From Monilinia fructicola (lineage: Eukaryota; Ascomycota; Leotiomycetes; Helotiales; Sclerotiniaceae), in assembly GCA_008692225.1 (NCBI GenBank), contig VICG01000001.1, positions 1,538,501-1,602,500 of the forward strand: a DNA stretch of 64,000 bases, read 5' to 3'. The notes under the pieces are model-generated. The model had not been told where the DNA came from and made no database searches. It saw only the letters and a list, made by a program, of their open reading frames with translations. Positions 36,663-48,738 of this stretch are shown one piece after another; position 1 is the first letter of the stretch; each line of letters starts with the position of its first letter. The translations under genes were made by a program, and so were the position numbers.

Positions 36663-38454
36663 TGGACAATTTGCATTTACTTTCCCTTTCAAACCATGTT
36701 GTCATTGCTGTATGTAAGTATTCATCATATCTACGTCTTGGTCTGAGACAAAAAATGGATGACGATATGATTTATGATGAAAAGCATGCTTCGTGGCTGA
36801 GAATCCAAAGGCTTTTCCCCTCTTGTCCAACCATCCATCTGCAAGCTCTTGCAGATGACTTTCTTGAAAAAGAAGAAGAAAAAGACGACAGCAAATGATC
36901 GGAGGTATTTCCTATCACAAACAGTTACAGGTGCGGAATTACTATGGAATGATTCTTTTAATATGAGCAATCAACTCCTTCTTGTCTCTTTTCAAGTTTT
37001 GGGGAATTAGATGTAAAAGAGTTACGTTTCTAATAGAGTCGCCCATAGGATGCAGAGTTTTACTGTACTGTGTACGAGGGCAACAATCCACCCATATCCT
37101 TCCCCCCCCATCCATCCATCCTTTGGTGCCGTGGGTGATACGACAACAGGTGCTGCACGACACGTTCACAAGTTTGCAACTTTCTCCGAGAGCTGGGGCT
37201 GGGGTTGGGATTGCCGTCCCATCATTTTCTTTTCCCCCCCATCTCACACCCCATTCACGCTGCAGGCCATTTGGGAAGCAGATCACTCTAAAAGTGTTCG
37301 TGAATTCATGCAGGATTTTCCGCATACGATTATGGTGCATTTCGTGCACCTGCAACGCACGCCATCGGGGAAACGGGAAGATGGCAGCCTCTTATTTCTT
37401 TTCATGGGGGCGGGGGGGAGAGGAGCGCGCAGATGGCGAAGAATGCACGGAAGAAAGACAATAGAATTTATTCACAGCAAAATCAACAGGCGGTGATGTA
37501 CGTGCACTGGACTCGATGGCCGGCCGTCCTCATACGGTACGGTACGGTGGTAGCGTGTGAGTGAGACATGCGATAGGTTCGTAGAGAGACCGATACCTGC
37601 ACTGACTCACTGGCCAGACTTTCGATAACGGCGCCAAAAGTCGGATATCGAAAATGCTCAATTCTCTTTCGTTGACTACCATATTTCTCCGGTCGGGTGG
37701 TGCGGACAACAGTAGGCAGGGTTGGTTGGTACTGTAGTTCTATGATCCAATCCAAATTCGGACCCCATCTTCATCATTATTTGGAGGAAGTCTGTGTGGT
37801 TGTTGGTTGTTGGTTGTGGGTTGTGGGTTGTGCGTTTTTGATATCAAAAACCATACAGGAGTAGTATTTTAAACGAGAGTGAGAGAAGGGAGAGAGGAGG
37901 GAAGAAGGGGGGAGGGGAGGACGGAGGAGGGAGGCGAATACACCTTCTTGAATGTGTGCTATTGCGTGAATGCGTTTTTGATTTACCTTATTGTATCTAT
38001 TGATGGTATTGATTATATGACTTTCCTCTTCGCATTCGATTAATTTGAATTGATAGCCAATCCTTTTTAATAATACTTTCAATCAATCATTGATCATTAA
38101 CCATCCGTCAATCATCAACCATCAACCATCAATCAATCATCATTCATCGTTCGCCATCTCGCATATCTCTTTATACATCATCTGCCGTAATAGCAGTTAG
38201 TACCTAGTTCCCGTTCAGACCGCCATGCATCTGGTAAGGTTGTCGACTCCAGATGATAGAATGGTTATCATTGGATTATACTACCTTTGCATTGATCTTG
38301 ATGTGTACAGGTACAGGTAGGTACAGGTACAGACAGATACAGATACAGATTGCAATATTGAATATATTCTCCCGCTCCGAATGGCATTTGAAGTATGGAC
38401 TCTTTTGAATTATCTATTCGCTAATTAGGTATTCTATCATCCCTTCGAGGACTA

Positions 38455-38705
38455 CTTGGTGTTGTTTTGGGTCTATGCCAGGGTTAAAATCTACAAAATA
38501 TTATATCTTCTAAATTCTTTTTTACATATTATAGAACTTTTATTTTTAAGAATTTAAATATACTAAACGTTTATTTTTTAACGCAATAATACTATAAAGC
38601 ATTATTTGTAATTTTTAATTGATTCGTTAATTTATTATCATTTTTTAAAATAAATTCTGTTTTTAGTTAATTTTTAGCCCGGCATTGACCCAAAACAACG
38701 CCAAG
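38455..38705. mobile_element. MITE-like inverted-repeat element flanked by TA
   Basis: A 251-bp element. Its left end (38455-38489, starting CTTGGTGTTGTTTTGGGTC) and right end (38671-38705, ending GACCCAAAACAACGCCAAG) are inverted repeats of about 35 bp, matching at about 30 positions. TA dinucleotides flank both ends (38453-38454 and 38706-38707), the target duplication of Tc1/mariner-type elements. The interior is very AT-rich with no coding capacity, so this would be a non-autonomous MITE. Several arm mismatches are transitions. The structure is visible directly; superfamily assignment rests on the TA duplication. Confidence 0.7.
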
Positions 38706-38748
38706 TATACGGGTTTTCTTTACCTTGATGATTTTGAAACCGAGAGAT

Positions 38749-38779
<31 letters not shown>

Positions 38780-39110
38780 ATAAATAAGTATATAATTAAT
38801 ACGATATTATATATATATATATATATAGAATATCTATTTTCTTTATAGATAATTTAAAAGATCTTAATAATTTGATTAAATAGATATAATTAATAGAAAG
38901 TAAAATATATTAATATTAGTATTATAATAAATTAGTATTATTTAAAATATATAAATACTATTAATAATAAACTAAAATTAAGAATACTCGTAGACTAACT
39001 AATAATATTATATATAATACTAGAATAAGTAGAGTAGAAATATCCATGGATTATATCTATCTATTAAAGGGGTTTATCATTGTAATAATAAATATAGAGT
39101 AGGTAGGTAT
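38706..39110. other. AT-rich island
   Basis: Very AT-rich sequence with TA runs at about 38751-38774 and 38810-38826. It adjoins the MITE-like element. It may be a decayed or RIP-mutated repeat, but no coding remnant is visible. Confidence 0.55.
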
Positions 39111-40174
39111 ACGCATCGAACTAACAATTATATATCGTAATTATCGCAGTACTTGTAGATTTATTATTATTTATCTTTCTTCCCCACGCTTACTAATCTT
39201 TTACCACTCAGTCTCTTGCTGTCTGTGCTTAGTCATCCAGTCATGATCAATCAATAATAGCCAATCAAATAAATCTGCAATCATTCACAGCCAATGAGTC
39301 TAAGAATATCGAGAGACTACGACTACAGAGTACTACTTCGATAAACCCCACCATCCATCCTATCTATTCTTTATTCATGCCAATTAATTAAAATTATCCA
39401 TCATCCATCCACCATCCACCATCCATCATCCATCATCCATCATCCATCATCATCATCCATACGGAGTACATCATCTACCTACGTACGAGTCCATCCATAC
39501 GTACATCCCATCCCATCCCATCCCATCCCATCCCATCCCACACATACACATACACATACCTACCTAGTACGCACCGTACCGTACATCAATCAACACCTGC
39601 ATCTGCCATTCCATTCCATCTCATCTATTCCAATACCGCCATCGTACTTTCCAATTATGGATTTATCCCGCTTAAAGCTGCATCTCAAATATCATTAAAC
39701 AAATTCCTACCTTCCTACCCACCACCAACCTACCCACCACCTCCCTACCTACATAACTACAACAACCACAACGGCCACCCCCCCCTCCTCCTCCCCCCCC
39801 CCATTCAACGAACGAAACGCCACCACATCCCGTCTCTCTCACCTTGCACACTTTGCTAAACTTTACGCCCAATCTCCTAATTCAGTCCAATCCAGTCCAA
39901 TCCAGTCCCATCATCAGTTACAGCACAGCACAGCACATACACACACCAATTCGGCAGGCCGAGGTCGCCCATGCTCGTAACACTAAATCGCACATCCCAT
40001 CGCGCATCTTGTCTTGCACAGCTTTAAGGATTCTAAATCTACCATCCTCATTCAACCGTTACCCCCCAATCTGCCACAATTACTTCTTCTGGCTTGTGCT
40101 CAGTTTCTCACGCCATTCACAATAATCTCTTACTCCGACACCAAGAAAAAGTTCCCCGCGAGACTTTTCTGTCC
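39111..40174. other. Intergenic region with CATC/ATCCC microsatellites, leader of the DUF2415 gene
   Basis: A degenerate CCATCAT tract spans about 39396-39460 and a TCCCA pentanucleotide array about 39505-39540. A C-rich stretch lies at about 39775-39805. The last 300 bp are pyrimidine-rich and probably form the promoter and 5' leader of the next gene. One TACGGAGTA element is at 39460-39468. Confidence 0.6.
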
Positions 40175-42595
40175 ATGAATTCAAGTCCTGTGGAGAGACC
40201 AAGTAAGCAGAGACGACAACGGCGCAATGATTTCAACTCCGCTGACCCCTCCTTTCGAAGATTCGGCAGATCATATCGAGAATGATTTATCCAATGGGCG
40301 TACCTTGACAGGCCAAACGAACACTTCCTACACAAATCAACCTTTTGCGCTTGCAACACCGACAACTCCAAGTATGATTCTCAGCGATCCTAACGAAGTA
40401 TATACGTCGGGAAGCCGCTCCATTTCCGAGGATTTGATGGAAGAGTCCGATCAGGATATGTCTGATGGAGGAGCGCCTTTGTCACTTGGCATAGAAGAAA
40501 CTAACTCTGAAATGGAGATGGTAGATGATGAAATCATGGGTCTGGATAATATGGTAGGCATACATTATGATTCACAGTCTCAATCTGCAACCAATCCATT
40601 CCACACATACAGCCTATCGGATGGGCCAAATCCCCCATCAGAACTGGGTGCCATTTCATACCTGCCTGAAAGTCATACACCTATAATCGAATCCCACAAC
40701 ACCACCGATTTACCAGCTGTAATGTCAGAGGTTTCGCAGCAACTACAGGATATTCAGGATGGACAGGAGCATGGAGATTTGGAGTCAGCTCCAGATGAAC
40801 ATCATGATTTGTTTATCAATCATAATCAAAGTACAACACCCCTTAATTCTTTGATTTTCTTCGACAATTTCCTTACCCAACCTTCCAATTCCCTTGGGGG
40901 TTCTTTGGACTCGGTTTCCACTGTGGCCACTTTAGAGATGTGGACAAATACCACACCCATAGAAGCTGAGTCTATGTCAAATACTCAACATTTCTCTTCG
41001 TTAGGCATGGCCTGGGAGGATGATCAGGAATCTGAAGCTGACCAACCTGAAGTTGAATTTCAGATCAACATGAGTTTCGTCAACTTCCTTGGTGAATGGG
41101 TAACGTCTTCCGCGCGCAGAAGTCCAAACCAGCCAAGAGCAAGAACCCCTTTACGACCTGCTGCCTCTAGCCACTGTCTCGCCAGTAATCTTGAGCCTTT
41201 ACGGAGGTGCGACCTTCAGGGGGAGGAATGCGATATCCAAAGAATTAATTGGAAAGACCTGGGTGTAACACGACGGCAAGCCAGACAAAAAGGCGCCGGG
41301 TAACGTATAAAAAACTATACCAATCTCATCTACCCCAACCGTCCACAGCTTCATGTAAGTTTACTCATACCCGGCTTACTTACTATGCTAATGAAGACAG
41401 CCCCGGAAGTTACATGGTATAAGACTTGCAAATGAAGACAATTACTACAAATTTCGTCGGATGGATTTTCAGCATGAAGTTTTGATCCGACACTTTCAAT
41501 TGCGTAACTTGATCACCTGCCCTTCACAGGGTTGTGTTGTGTACGCCGGTAGAACGCAGGCCATGCATTATAATCCTGCCATAGAATCCACACCTAGTGT
41601 GTTGATGGATCTTGGCAATTCAAGATTACAGCCATTTCATTCTGGTCAAAATGAGTATCGGATCTCTACTCTGACTAGCGGTCATGATATCGTTGTGGCA
41701 GGTGCGTTTGAGGGGCAATACGCCTTGGTGAATACCAGGGCTCAGAAGGGCACGAAACACATTGAGGGTACCATCACAGAGCACCCGAATGATATAACCA
41801 ACCATGCTCAAGTCCATCTCTCAAGGTCTTCGTCACCCTTAGTTACGTTTGCTTCAAATGACTCGGGCATCAGAACTCTTGATGTGACAACTAATAAGTT
41901 TATTTCGGAACACATGTATGATCATGCTATGAACTGCACCAGCTGTATCCCCCGATCGGCGTCTTCGTGTACTAGTCGGCGATACTCGTAAAGTAATGAT
42001 TTGCAATTCCGACACTGGGGAGCTTTTACAAGAGCTTGATGGTCATCTTGATTATGGTTTTGCCTGCGACTGGTCTGACGATGGATGGACGGTAGCGACT
42101 GGAAACCAAGACATGCAGGTGAAGATTTGGGATGCTCGATATTGGAACCGTCCTGTAACAAGTATTGCTGCTGATATGGCTGGTGTCAGGAAACTCAAGT
42201 TTTCTCCTTTGGGTTCTGGTAGGCCGGTTTTGGTTGCAGCGGAGCCAGCAGATTATGTCAATATCATAAATGCTGAGACCTTCGACAGCAAACAGACTCT
42301 CAGCTTTTTCGGGGAGATTGGAGGCTTTGACTTTACCAACGATGGTCAAGAGCTGATTGTTGCGAACTGTGACTCCTCGAGGGGTGGAATTTTCGAATTC
42401 GAGCGCTGCGATTTTGCCACGGAAGGTCTGTGTGGGAAAGACGAGCAGATCAGATATATTCTGGCTGGAAAGAAGCGAGATTATCGCCTTAGCAGTATGG
42501 GCGAAGATCTAATGGAGGAATCGCCGGATCTGCGAGGGACTACGAAACGCCGAGAGCGAAGAATAGCACTCTTGACAGATTTAGGATTGTTTTAA
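40175..42595 (+). CDS. DUF2415/WD40-repeat protein, frame broken at several sites
   Basis: Recognisable from RRCDLQGEECDIQ, INWKDLGVTRRQAR, NEDNYYKFRRMDFQHE, CVVYAGRT and WSDDGWTVATGNQDMQVKIWDAR. I recall these as features of fungal proteins like S. pombe SPAC2A9.03 (DUF2415, WD40 fold). The N-terminal 350 residues are acidic and low in complexity. An intron at 41355-41400 (GTAAGT...ACAG) fits. The conserved protein can be followed only by crossing frame changes: near 40231 (if the start is 40175 rather than the in-frame 40227), around 41287-41314 where a TAA at 41301 interrupts QARQ...KNYTNL, and at 41941 where NCTS passes to the frame of VSPDRRLRVLVGDTRKVM. Each fits extra single bases. The gene is therefore either miscalled in sequence or a pseudogene. 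Molecular function unknown. Confidence 0.75.
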
Positions 42596-44227
42596 ACCGT
42601 GTTTCGTCACATTGCCCAACATGTTGGGAAAATTTCGGAAGACCTGTTGGATCTGATTGAGACAACATCTCAGTTAATCCTACTCAACCCCACTGTGATT
42701 TTCCTTTGTATCGGCATTTTGGTCACACTATTTCTGCATTACTTGGAGTTAATCATTCATCATCATTTTTGGCGATTTGGCATGTGGAATGGATGAATGG
42801 CATATTGGGAGGGAATACCTAGGCATGGAAGGAGAATACCACTTGGGAAGGAATGATTTAACTATCTGAGCACTTCAGGTTCTATTATTGTATGTATTAG
42901 GGTGCCCAATATCGGCTACAATACGAGTTCTTAGGTTAGCGATGGAGTCTGGGTGCGGGCTCCTTTTTTACTCTTTTCTCATTTTCCATTCTGCGTGGAG
43001 GAGCCAGGGAGAGATATATACATATACATGTATTTATTGTGTATTCCGGAAACCTACTGGGGAATCTTGGCCGTATTAATATTTTCTTGTTCTAGCAATG
43101 GAACAAGTACTGCACCCCGATTCAGCTTTTCATTTCAGATGATTCATCCACACACATGAAGTGCATTCTCTCTGCTTTGATAGAGCATGCCTTTTACTTT
43201 GTTGTAAGGATGTGGTAGCATGAATGGATAAGGGACAGAAACACATGGGGCTCATAAATTTTCTTCATACCTTACTTGCTTGGCTTTTCTACCCAACGGA
43301 AACTTACCCCAGGGAATCCGGGCGGGTGGGAAACCCGAGGTTGTTGCACTTGCACTTGCACTTGCACTTGCACTTGCACTTGCACCTGTATTTGAGACGC
43401 TGACCACGAGATTATGGCTCGTGTCAATGGTGGATGGCCGTCGACGAAGAGGGAGAGATTGAAAAGATTGGGACCTTTGGGTGGGGGAATGATGGCATCG
43501 TATATAGTATAGCAATTTCGTGAATGAATATACAAAAGTTATTGTGGGCCGCGCCGTTTTTTTATTTTATTTTCGCTGTCAAGGCGTCGAGCTGTCGAGG
43601 TGTCGACGCAATACGAGTATATCCATGCATATGTATGTATGTATGTATATGTACATGTCAGGAAGGAAGGAAGGAAGTCTTTAACATATTAGATATTTTC
43701 ATCGTCAGATTCCATCATCCCATCGTCGCATCTCATCCCCGTTCATATACCCCCATCCTATCTATCTATCTCCTTCTATCATCCTTTTCGAGTTCTCATC
43801 TCTTACCTACCTACTTACCTACCACCTCCTCATATCAAGCAAATGTCAAATGAAACCACTTCACAGAAGGAGAAACCCCCCACGCACGCACGAAGCAAGT
43901 CCTCACGGGTGACACTAGAAACAATAGAATAATATTAATTTGCGCTCCAAACGATCGCTCCGTATATAAAGCAGACCGCGGACCCATGAATGTGTGTGTA
44001 TACGTTGCGACGCCCATCAAAGACTTGCATTGCAGCGTGCTGCAAGCAAGCAAAGTACTACCAAAGTAAGTGAAAAAAGTACGCCGTCCTTTTCGTCCCT
44101 GTCGTCCTGAATTTCGCGTCGGGATATTCCAATCCAGCTTCCAACCCATGAAATGCATGCAAAACTATGTACGCTCAACCAACATTGAATGCAAAGACCA
44201 CAAAGGCCCAGCCTGAGACCGCCCCAA
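42596..44227. other. Convergent intergenic region
   Basis: About 1.6 kb between the DUF2415 gene (plus) and the chitin synthase gene (minus). It contains the TTGCAC hexamer array listed separately, a TATG run near 43627-43650 and a GGAA run near 43661-43677. No supported gene; a 65-codon frame directly after the DUF2415 stop lacks an ATG. Confidence 0.55.
43344..43385. repeat. TTGCAC hexanucleotide array (7 copies)
   Basis: Seven perfect tandem copies of TTGCAC in non-coding DNA. Being a multiple of three, it stays open in several frames and yields an Ala-Leu string that is not a real protein. Confidence 0.9.
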
Positions 44228-47200
44228 TCAACTATCCGCGTAGTCATCATATTGATGTTGCTGCCAGCGGTGGTTGTCCTTACCCAGCGACGCATTGGAG
44301 TTAACCCAACTTGAGTTACTTCTCAATATTCGCTCCTTCTCAAACTCCTTCCATCGCTTCATCGTAATCTTTGAACTATCAAATTCTCCCTCGTATTCGA
44401 TCCCTGCTTTCTTCTTGGTCTTCTCACCCGCAGTCTTGCGAGTGTCACCCCAGGAGAAATCGTCAAATTTCCAGAAAGCGTACGTGGGAAGTAGGAAATT
44501 CCAGATTGGTAGGGAGACGAGATAGATCAACATCCAGAGAACGTAAACCCAACGATGCGCTGTTATCACGATCAAAAACAGCCGGTAGACCAAGGATCAA
44601 TGCTAATAAGACTAGCGGAATGATTTGAACTGGGCGACGAACGATTGAAATGATGACTGGCAAATCATTAGTGAAACTTCACAGTGTTATCAAGGACAAT
44701 TTACTTACCGACGTAGAAGGTAAAAGCGATAGCGGCTGGAAGAACCAAAGTACTGACAAGATCGATAAAGACAACGAATTGCATGCTGAAGCAGAATGTA
44801 CCGCACAGATCTCTAACCAAAACCAACTCCATCAAATTGTGGATAGTACTGTTAATCCATCTACGTCTTTGCGACATGAGAACCCACACAGGGAGTCTGG
44901 TACCTGAGTTTTTACAGACAGCTTGCGGAACAAATACTTGTTTACGCTTGGGGAAAGTTCGAAGCATGAGCGTTGAGAGGTATCGATCTTCTCCCAGAAG
45001 TAACAAGTTCTTCTTGTGTAGCGTGTCTACCACGTTATCTGAGTAATGTTCGACAACATCAGGATTGGCCAATATAGGAACCCAGTAGTTACCGCCCTTT
45101 GGAGCTTTGATTCGGTACATGGAGAAACAGCCAGGAAGACAAGTAACACCACCAAATATTGACTCGAAGGATTTGACAGAGTGATGCGAAATGAAGTACT
45201 CGAAAACTTGAATAGCGGATGTGAAACTGGCACGTTTGTTTGCAATCTTTGTCTCTCCACAGAGTCCCATGATTTCAGGATCTTTTACCATTGCTGATAC
45301 CATATGTGTCAAACTGTCTGGGAATACTTTCGTATCTGCGTCAACCATGAGAACAACCTCATACATATCCGGAAAGATACCACTGATTTGGTAGAATCCA
45401 TTGAAAATTTCGAATTCGAGTTCGGTCATGCGTTCATCAAACATTACCTTCTGCAAGAAAGACATCAAGATGATTTGACTGTCTCGCTTTCCTCTGTTTC
45501 CAGGTTTGCGATGCGTAGCTTCATCCGGGGTGCCACACTTTACAATGCACACCATCGGGACGCGAAGTTGTCTGTTGACATTAATGGTACTATCAGCACC
45601 ATAATCATAGAACCCCGCGTAAACCTTGGCCATGTTATGTCTCTTTGATCCTCTCTCTACAGCCACGTAAGAGAAAGCTGGGACTTCTTCCGGAGGAGTC
45701 ACAAAGTCCTTCATCATACCAAGAACGACGTCTGGCGTTGATCTTGGTTCACCTTCACCCTTAATAATACCATCACAAATAACTAGGATAGTCTTGTGAC
45801 TATTTGGATAATCCGTTGTAGCGATAGAGTCGAGAGTGGTACGGATTCCAAGCTCACCTTCAGAATAAGCAGTCACAAGAAGAATTGCATGGGCCAAAGG
45901 GAATCCATATGGTTCCCACTCTTTCGGTGGCTGAGGAACTACGTGTTCGGAAATGAAAGCTTGCTGGGCCGTGTCCATCTAATTCATTCGTAATGTCTGT
46001 TCGTAAGAGGCTGTTTCGGCTACTGTCTTGATTTCGGAACATGGGATTTGGGGGGATCAACTGAGCCGTAGAGTTTTGGCTTGCCATAGTTGTAGGTTGA
46101 GGGCGTCCGACACGCGAAGATCTATCAGCAGCGGCATAAGGATTCGAGAAACGGGATGTCGTTGGCAAGAAAACACTGGCTCGTTTACTTGTCCTGTCAG
46201 ATCCTGATCCCGCCGCAGAGCTACCGATATCACCAGCCATTCTCGGAGGAGCCCGGTAAATATCATTGGACCACTCCTCGATTTGTTGCTGGCGCTTCTT
46301 GGGGTCGGAGGATTGTGAGGTTTTTGAAGCAGCGTATTTCGAGGCAATAAACCACTGGAATATCAAGGCCAAGACGAACTTGACCAGAACGATGGCGAGA
46401 ATGAAACACCAAAGATACATATAGGACTACCTTGGAAGCGATGCACCCAACAGTCTCGGTATCAACGCTTCCTACTTTGATAATCTGCTCGAAACATTGC
46501 GCAATTTTCTTGTCTTCTGATGATTGGAATGCGTGAGTAACATCCCGACCACGTACCGCTGCGTTGGCCGCGGATGAAGTGTCGGCAAGGGCGTTGAACC
46601 TGGAGGGAACACTGACTTGAGTGGTATTGAACCACTTTAAGAGATCCAAATCAAGAACGTTGCCCGAATAGACCATGAGATTTCTCGAGGAATTCTTGAT
46701 GTCATCCCAGGTAAAGTAGACATCTCCAGCATTACGGAGGTCGTAGAATGAATTGCGAGCTTCTGATTGCAAATGACACGCGTATCCAAAATAGGGGCCC
46801 ACGGTCTCGTTTGGGGAGCTTGAGCCATCTTGATTGAAAGCGTGACAAGGGAAGTACCATGCAAGATCTTTATCAGAATTGGTTGGAACATCCGATCCAT
46901 CAGCCAGAGTAATCAGGCCTTTACATTTGCCATTGACGTTCTGGAACAAGAAGCTTCCGTCCATACCCCCGTACTTTTGCGGCAGATCATACAGGACGTT
47001 TGATCCAGCCGTGATTCCCGTTGCAGCAGGATGAGATGATTTCGACAGATCATACGCGCGACCGTGAAAGATCATATATCCAGAATCCACATGGTTGACT
47101 TGTAATCGTAGACCTCCACCCGTGCCACATACCGTTGCCGTAAACCCAAAAGTCAAGAATCCTACACATGCCATGATACAGAGAATGATGCTGATCAAGC

Positions 47201-47949
47201 CCATCTTTTCTCTCCACGCTCTTTGCTGTGCCTTGGACCGGAAACCAAAACACTTGAGAACGAAACCTGGACACCAGAAGGTTATGATGGCGCAATAAAC
47301 ATTCCAGAGACTAGGCGGCTTCACGGTGTCGAGGGCCTTTTGTCGTGCTTTCTCCTCTGGAGACATCTTTTGCACCCTTTCCCTCCTCAGCTTCTTCCCG
47401 CCTCGAGATTTCGAGGCAAATCCAGCTTTTTCGTTCGAGGAGAGATCATCTGGTCCAGCTCCATGACCGCGCGTAGGTCGTTTCACGGGAGGTGTAATAT
47501 CCGAATCCGCATCTCCTGAGGTTCGAAGCCCAGATGTCTCCGTATTCGCAGCATCCGCCTCTATATCTTCCATCAAGGGATCGTTGCCCGTCGCTGAAGG
47601 TTGAGTATCCATGTTGGCGGCATGTTGGCGATAATGGTAGTTGGGATGATTTTCATCGATTCTCCGACGTTCTGGACGGATCAGACTTCGCTTTCGCGAC
47701 ATACCCGTCGCAGGCGTAGTAGTTCGCGTTGGCGAGATAGGTTCACGAGACATGGTGGGAGTGAGCGGAGATGATGCTGTATCGCCAAAAGGAGGATTTT
47801 GAGGGATGACTCTCATGTGTAGGGGAAGCTGCTGCAGGTAAGGTGTAGTAAGTGATATCTTCATCTTGAGCTCGTGCGCGCCGCGAATTATTTCGATGAA
47901 GATGAGATCTATGTGATTCACTATGATCAGGCCGCCTCGGAGGAGACAT
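44228..47949 (-). CDS. Class IV chitin synthase (Chs3/ChsD type), frame broken at four sites
   Basis: Membrane glycosyltransferase that makes chitin from UDP-GlcNAc at the plasma membrane. The class is read from the N-terminal cytoplasmic region, TM segments ([19 protein letters not shown]), a cytochrome b5-like domain ([17 protein letters not shown]) and the catalytic block: [28 protein letters not shown] and the SQRRRW signature. C-terminal TM helices end in [17 protein letters not shown]. The gene starts at 47949 ([12 protein letters not shown]), with one intron at 44657-44708 (GTAAGT...CCAG), giving about 1221 aa if the frame were continuous. It is not: single extra bases are implied at GGG 47803-47805, AAA 46404-46406, AAA 45956-45958 and AAAAA 44575-44579 (plus-strand bases). 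Every catalytic motif survives between the breaks. Its likely activator (Skt5/Chs4-like) lies at 55572-57725. Confidence 0.9.
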
Positions 47950-48318
47950 GATTATTATATTCTTGTGAGAATGTCAGTTTTTATCACAGAATCAAAGAAT
48001 CAAATGATCAATGAATCAATGAATTAGTTGGATTCAAATGAATCTTCCAACTTCAATCACCTCGGCACCTCTATCCCCAGGAAGCAGAGATGAGAAGGAA
48101 TGAACCAGTGACAATCAAATTCCAAAGGAGAAATGGGACGATGGATAATAATGAATTTTCTTGGTAAAAGCTTCCAAGGTTTCAATAGAAGTGATTAAAT
48201 TATGAGGGGCAAAACATCAAGTAAGTCTAGAGTGAATGAAGAATATGGGGAAGCATACATCGATGGCGGTCAACAAGATACCGACTGAGTGTAATGGTCC
48301 AAGTTGTGTTTTTGTTTG

Positions 48319-48738
48319 TACGGAGTAGCAATGGATGGATGGATAATAGATATCCAGGATGGATGGATGGATGGATGAATGGACGGAGTAAGAAGGTTGT
48401 TTGTTATATCATTTATCCCTGTTAAGGTTGATTTTGGTTCCTTGGTCGACGAGAATCAAGACGAGGTGGCGCCGTTACAGAAGAAGTCCATGCACTACCA
48501 ACCACCGCCAATATTGATTGATCGATTATCCTTTACGGAGTAGAAAAGTAGCGAAGGTACGACGTACGGAGTACAGCAAGAGAGAGTTTTTGATGGAAGA
48601 ACTAAGACATGTGCAGAGTAGAGTCGAGAGGTAGAGTCGAGAGAGGGATTTTGATTTAGTCTCGAAAGAAGAGGTGATTTGACGGTTGGGACTCGGGAGC
48701 ACTGGAGTGAGGTCTGGAATATCCCAATGTACGGAGTA
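48319..48738 (+). repeat. Cluster of four TACGGAGTA elements
   Basis: Exact TACGGAGTA at 48319-48327, 48534-48542, 48565-48573 and 48730-48738, all in the same orientation, 370-790 bp upstream of the chitin synthase start. Three further exact copies in the window are at 20555, 39460 and 52032, also intergenic and also on the plus strand. Confidence 0.75.

Larger units (their letters stand above)
34642..38454. other. Gene-poor region right of the siderophore cluster
   Basis: About 3.8 kb with no gene I can support. It contains many short low-complexity tracts: purine-rich DNA at about 36215-36300, a GTAGCT hexamer repeat at 36634-36662, GTTGGTT/GTGGGTT repeats at about 37794-37830 and a G/A-rich run at about 37870-37930. 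A possible cytochrome P450 remnant (minus, near 35310-35424) is listed separately. Confidence 0.5.

Noticed and set aside
34642..40174. Looked for hidden spliced genes, tRNA genes and CRISPR-like arrays
   Set aside because: No tRNA A/B box pair or cloverleaf was found by eye, the repeats are simple microsatellites without spacers, and the organism is a eukaryote, so CRISPR is not expected.
42599..42796. 65-codon hydrophobic frame after the DUF2415 gene
   Set aside because: It has no ATG start, begins 3 bp after the stop and has no recognisable domain; it is probably 3' UTR.
43252..43535. Ala/Leu or Gln/Val repeat proteins over the TTGCAC array
   Set aside because: They are low-complexity translations of a hexamer repeat in several frames, with no codon or splice support.
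45860..46420. Separate 186-codon gene on the minus strand
   Set aside because: Its sequence ([25 protein letters not shown] onward) is the middle of the chitin synthase in a shifted frame, not a gene of its own.
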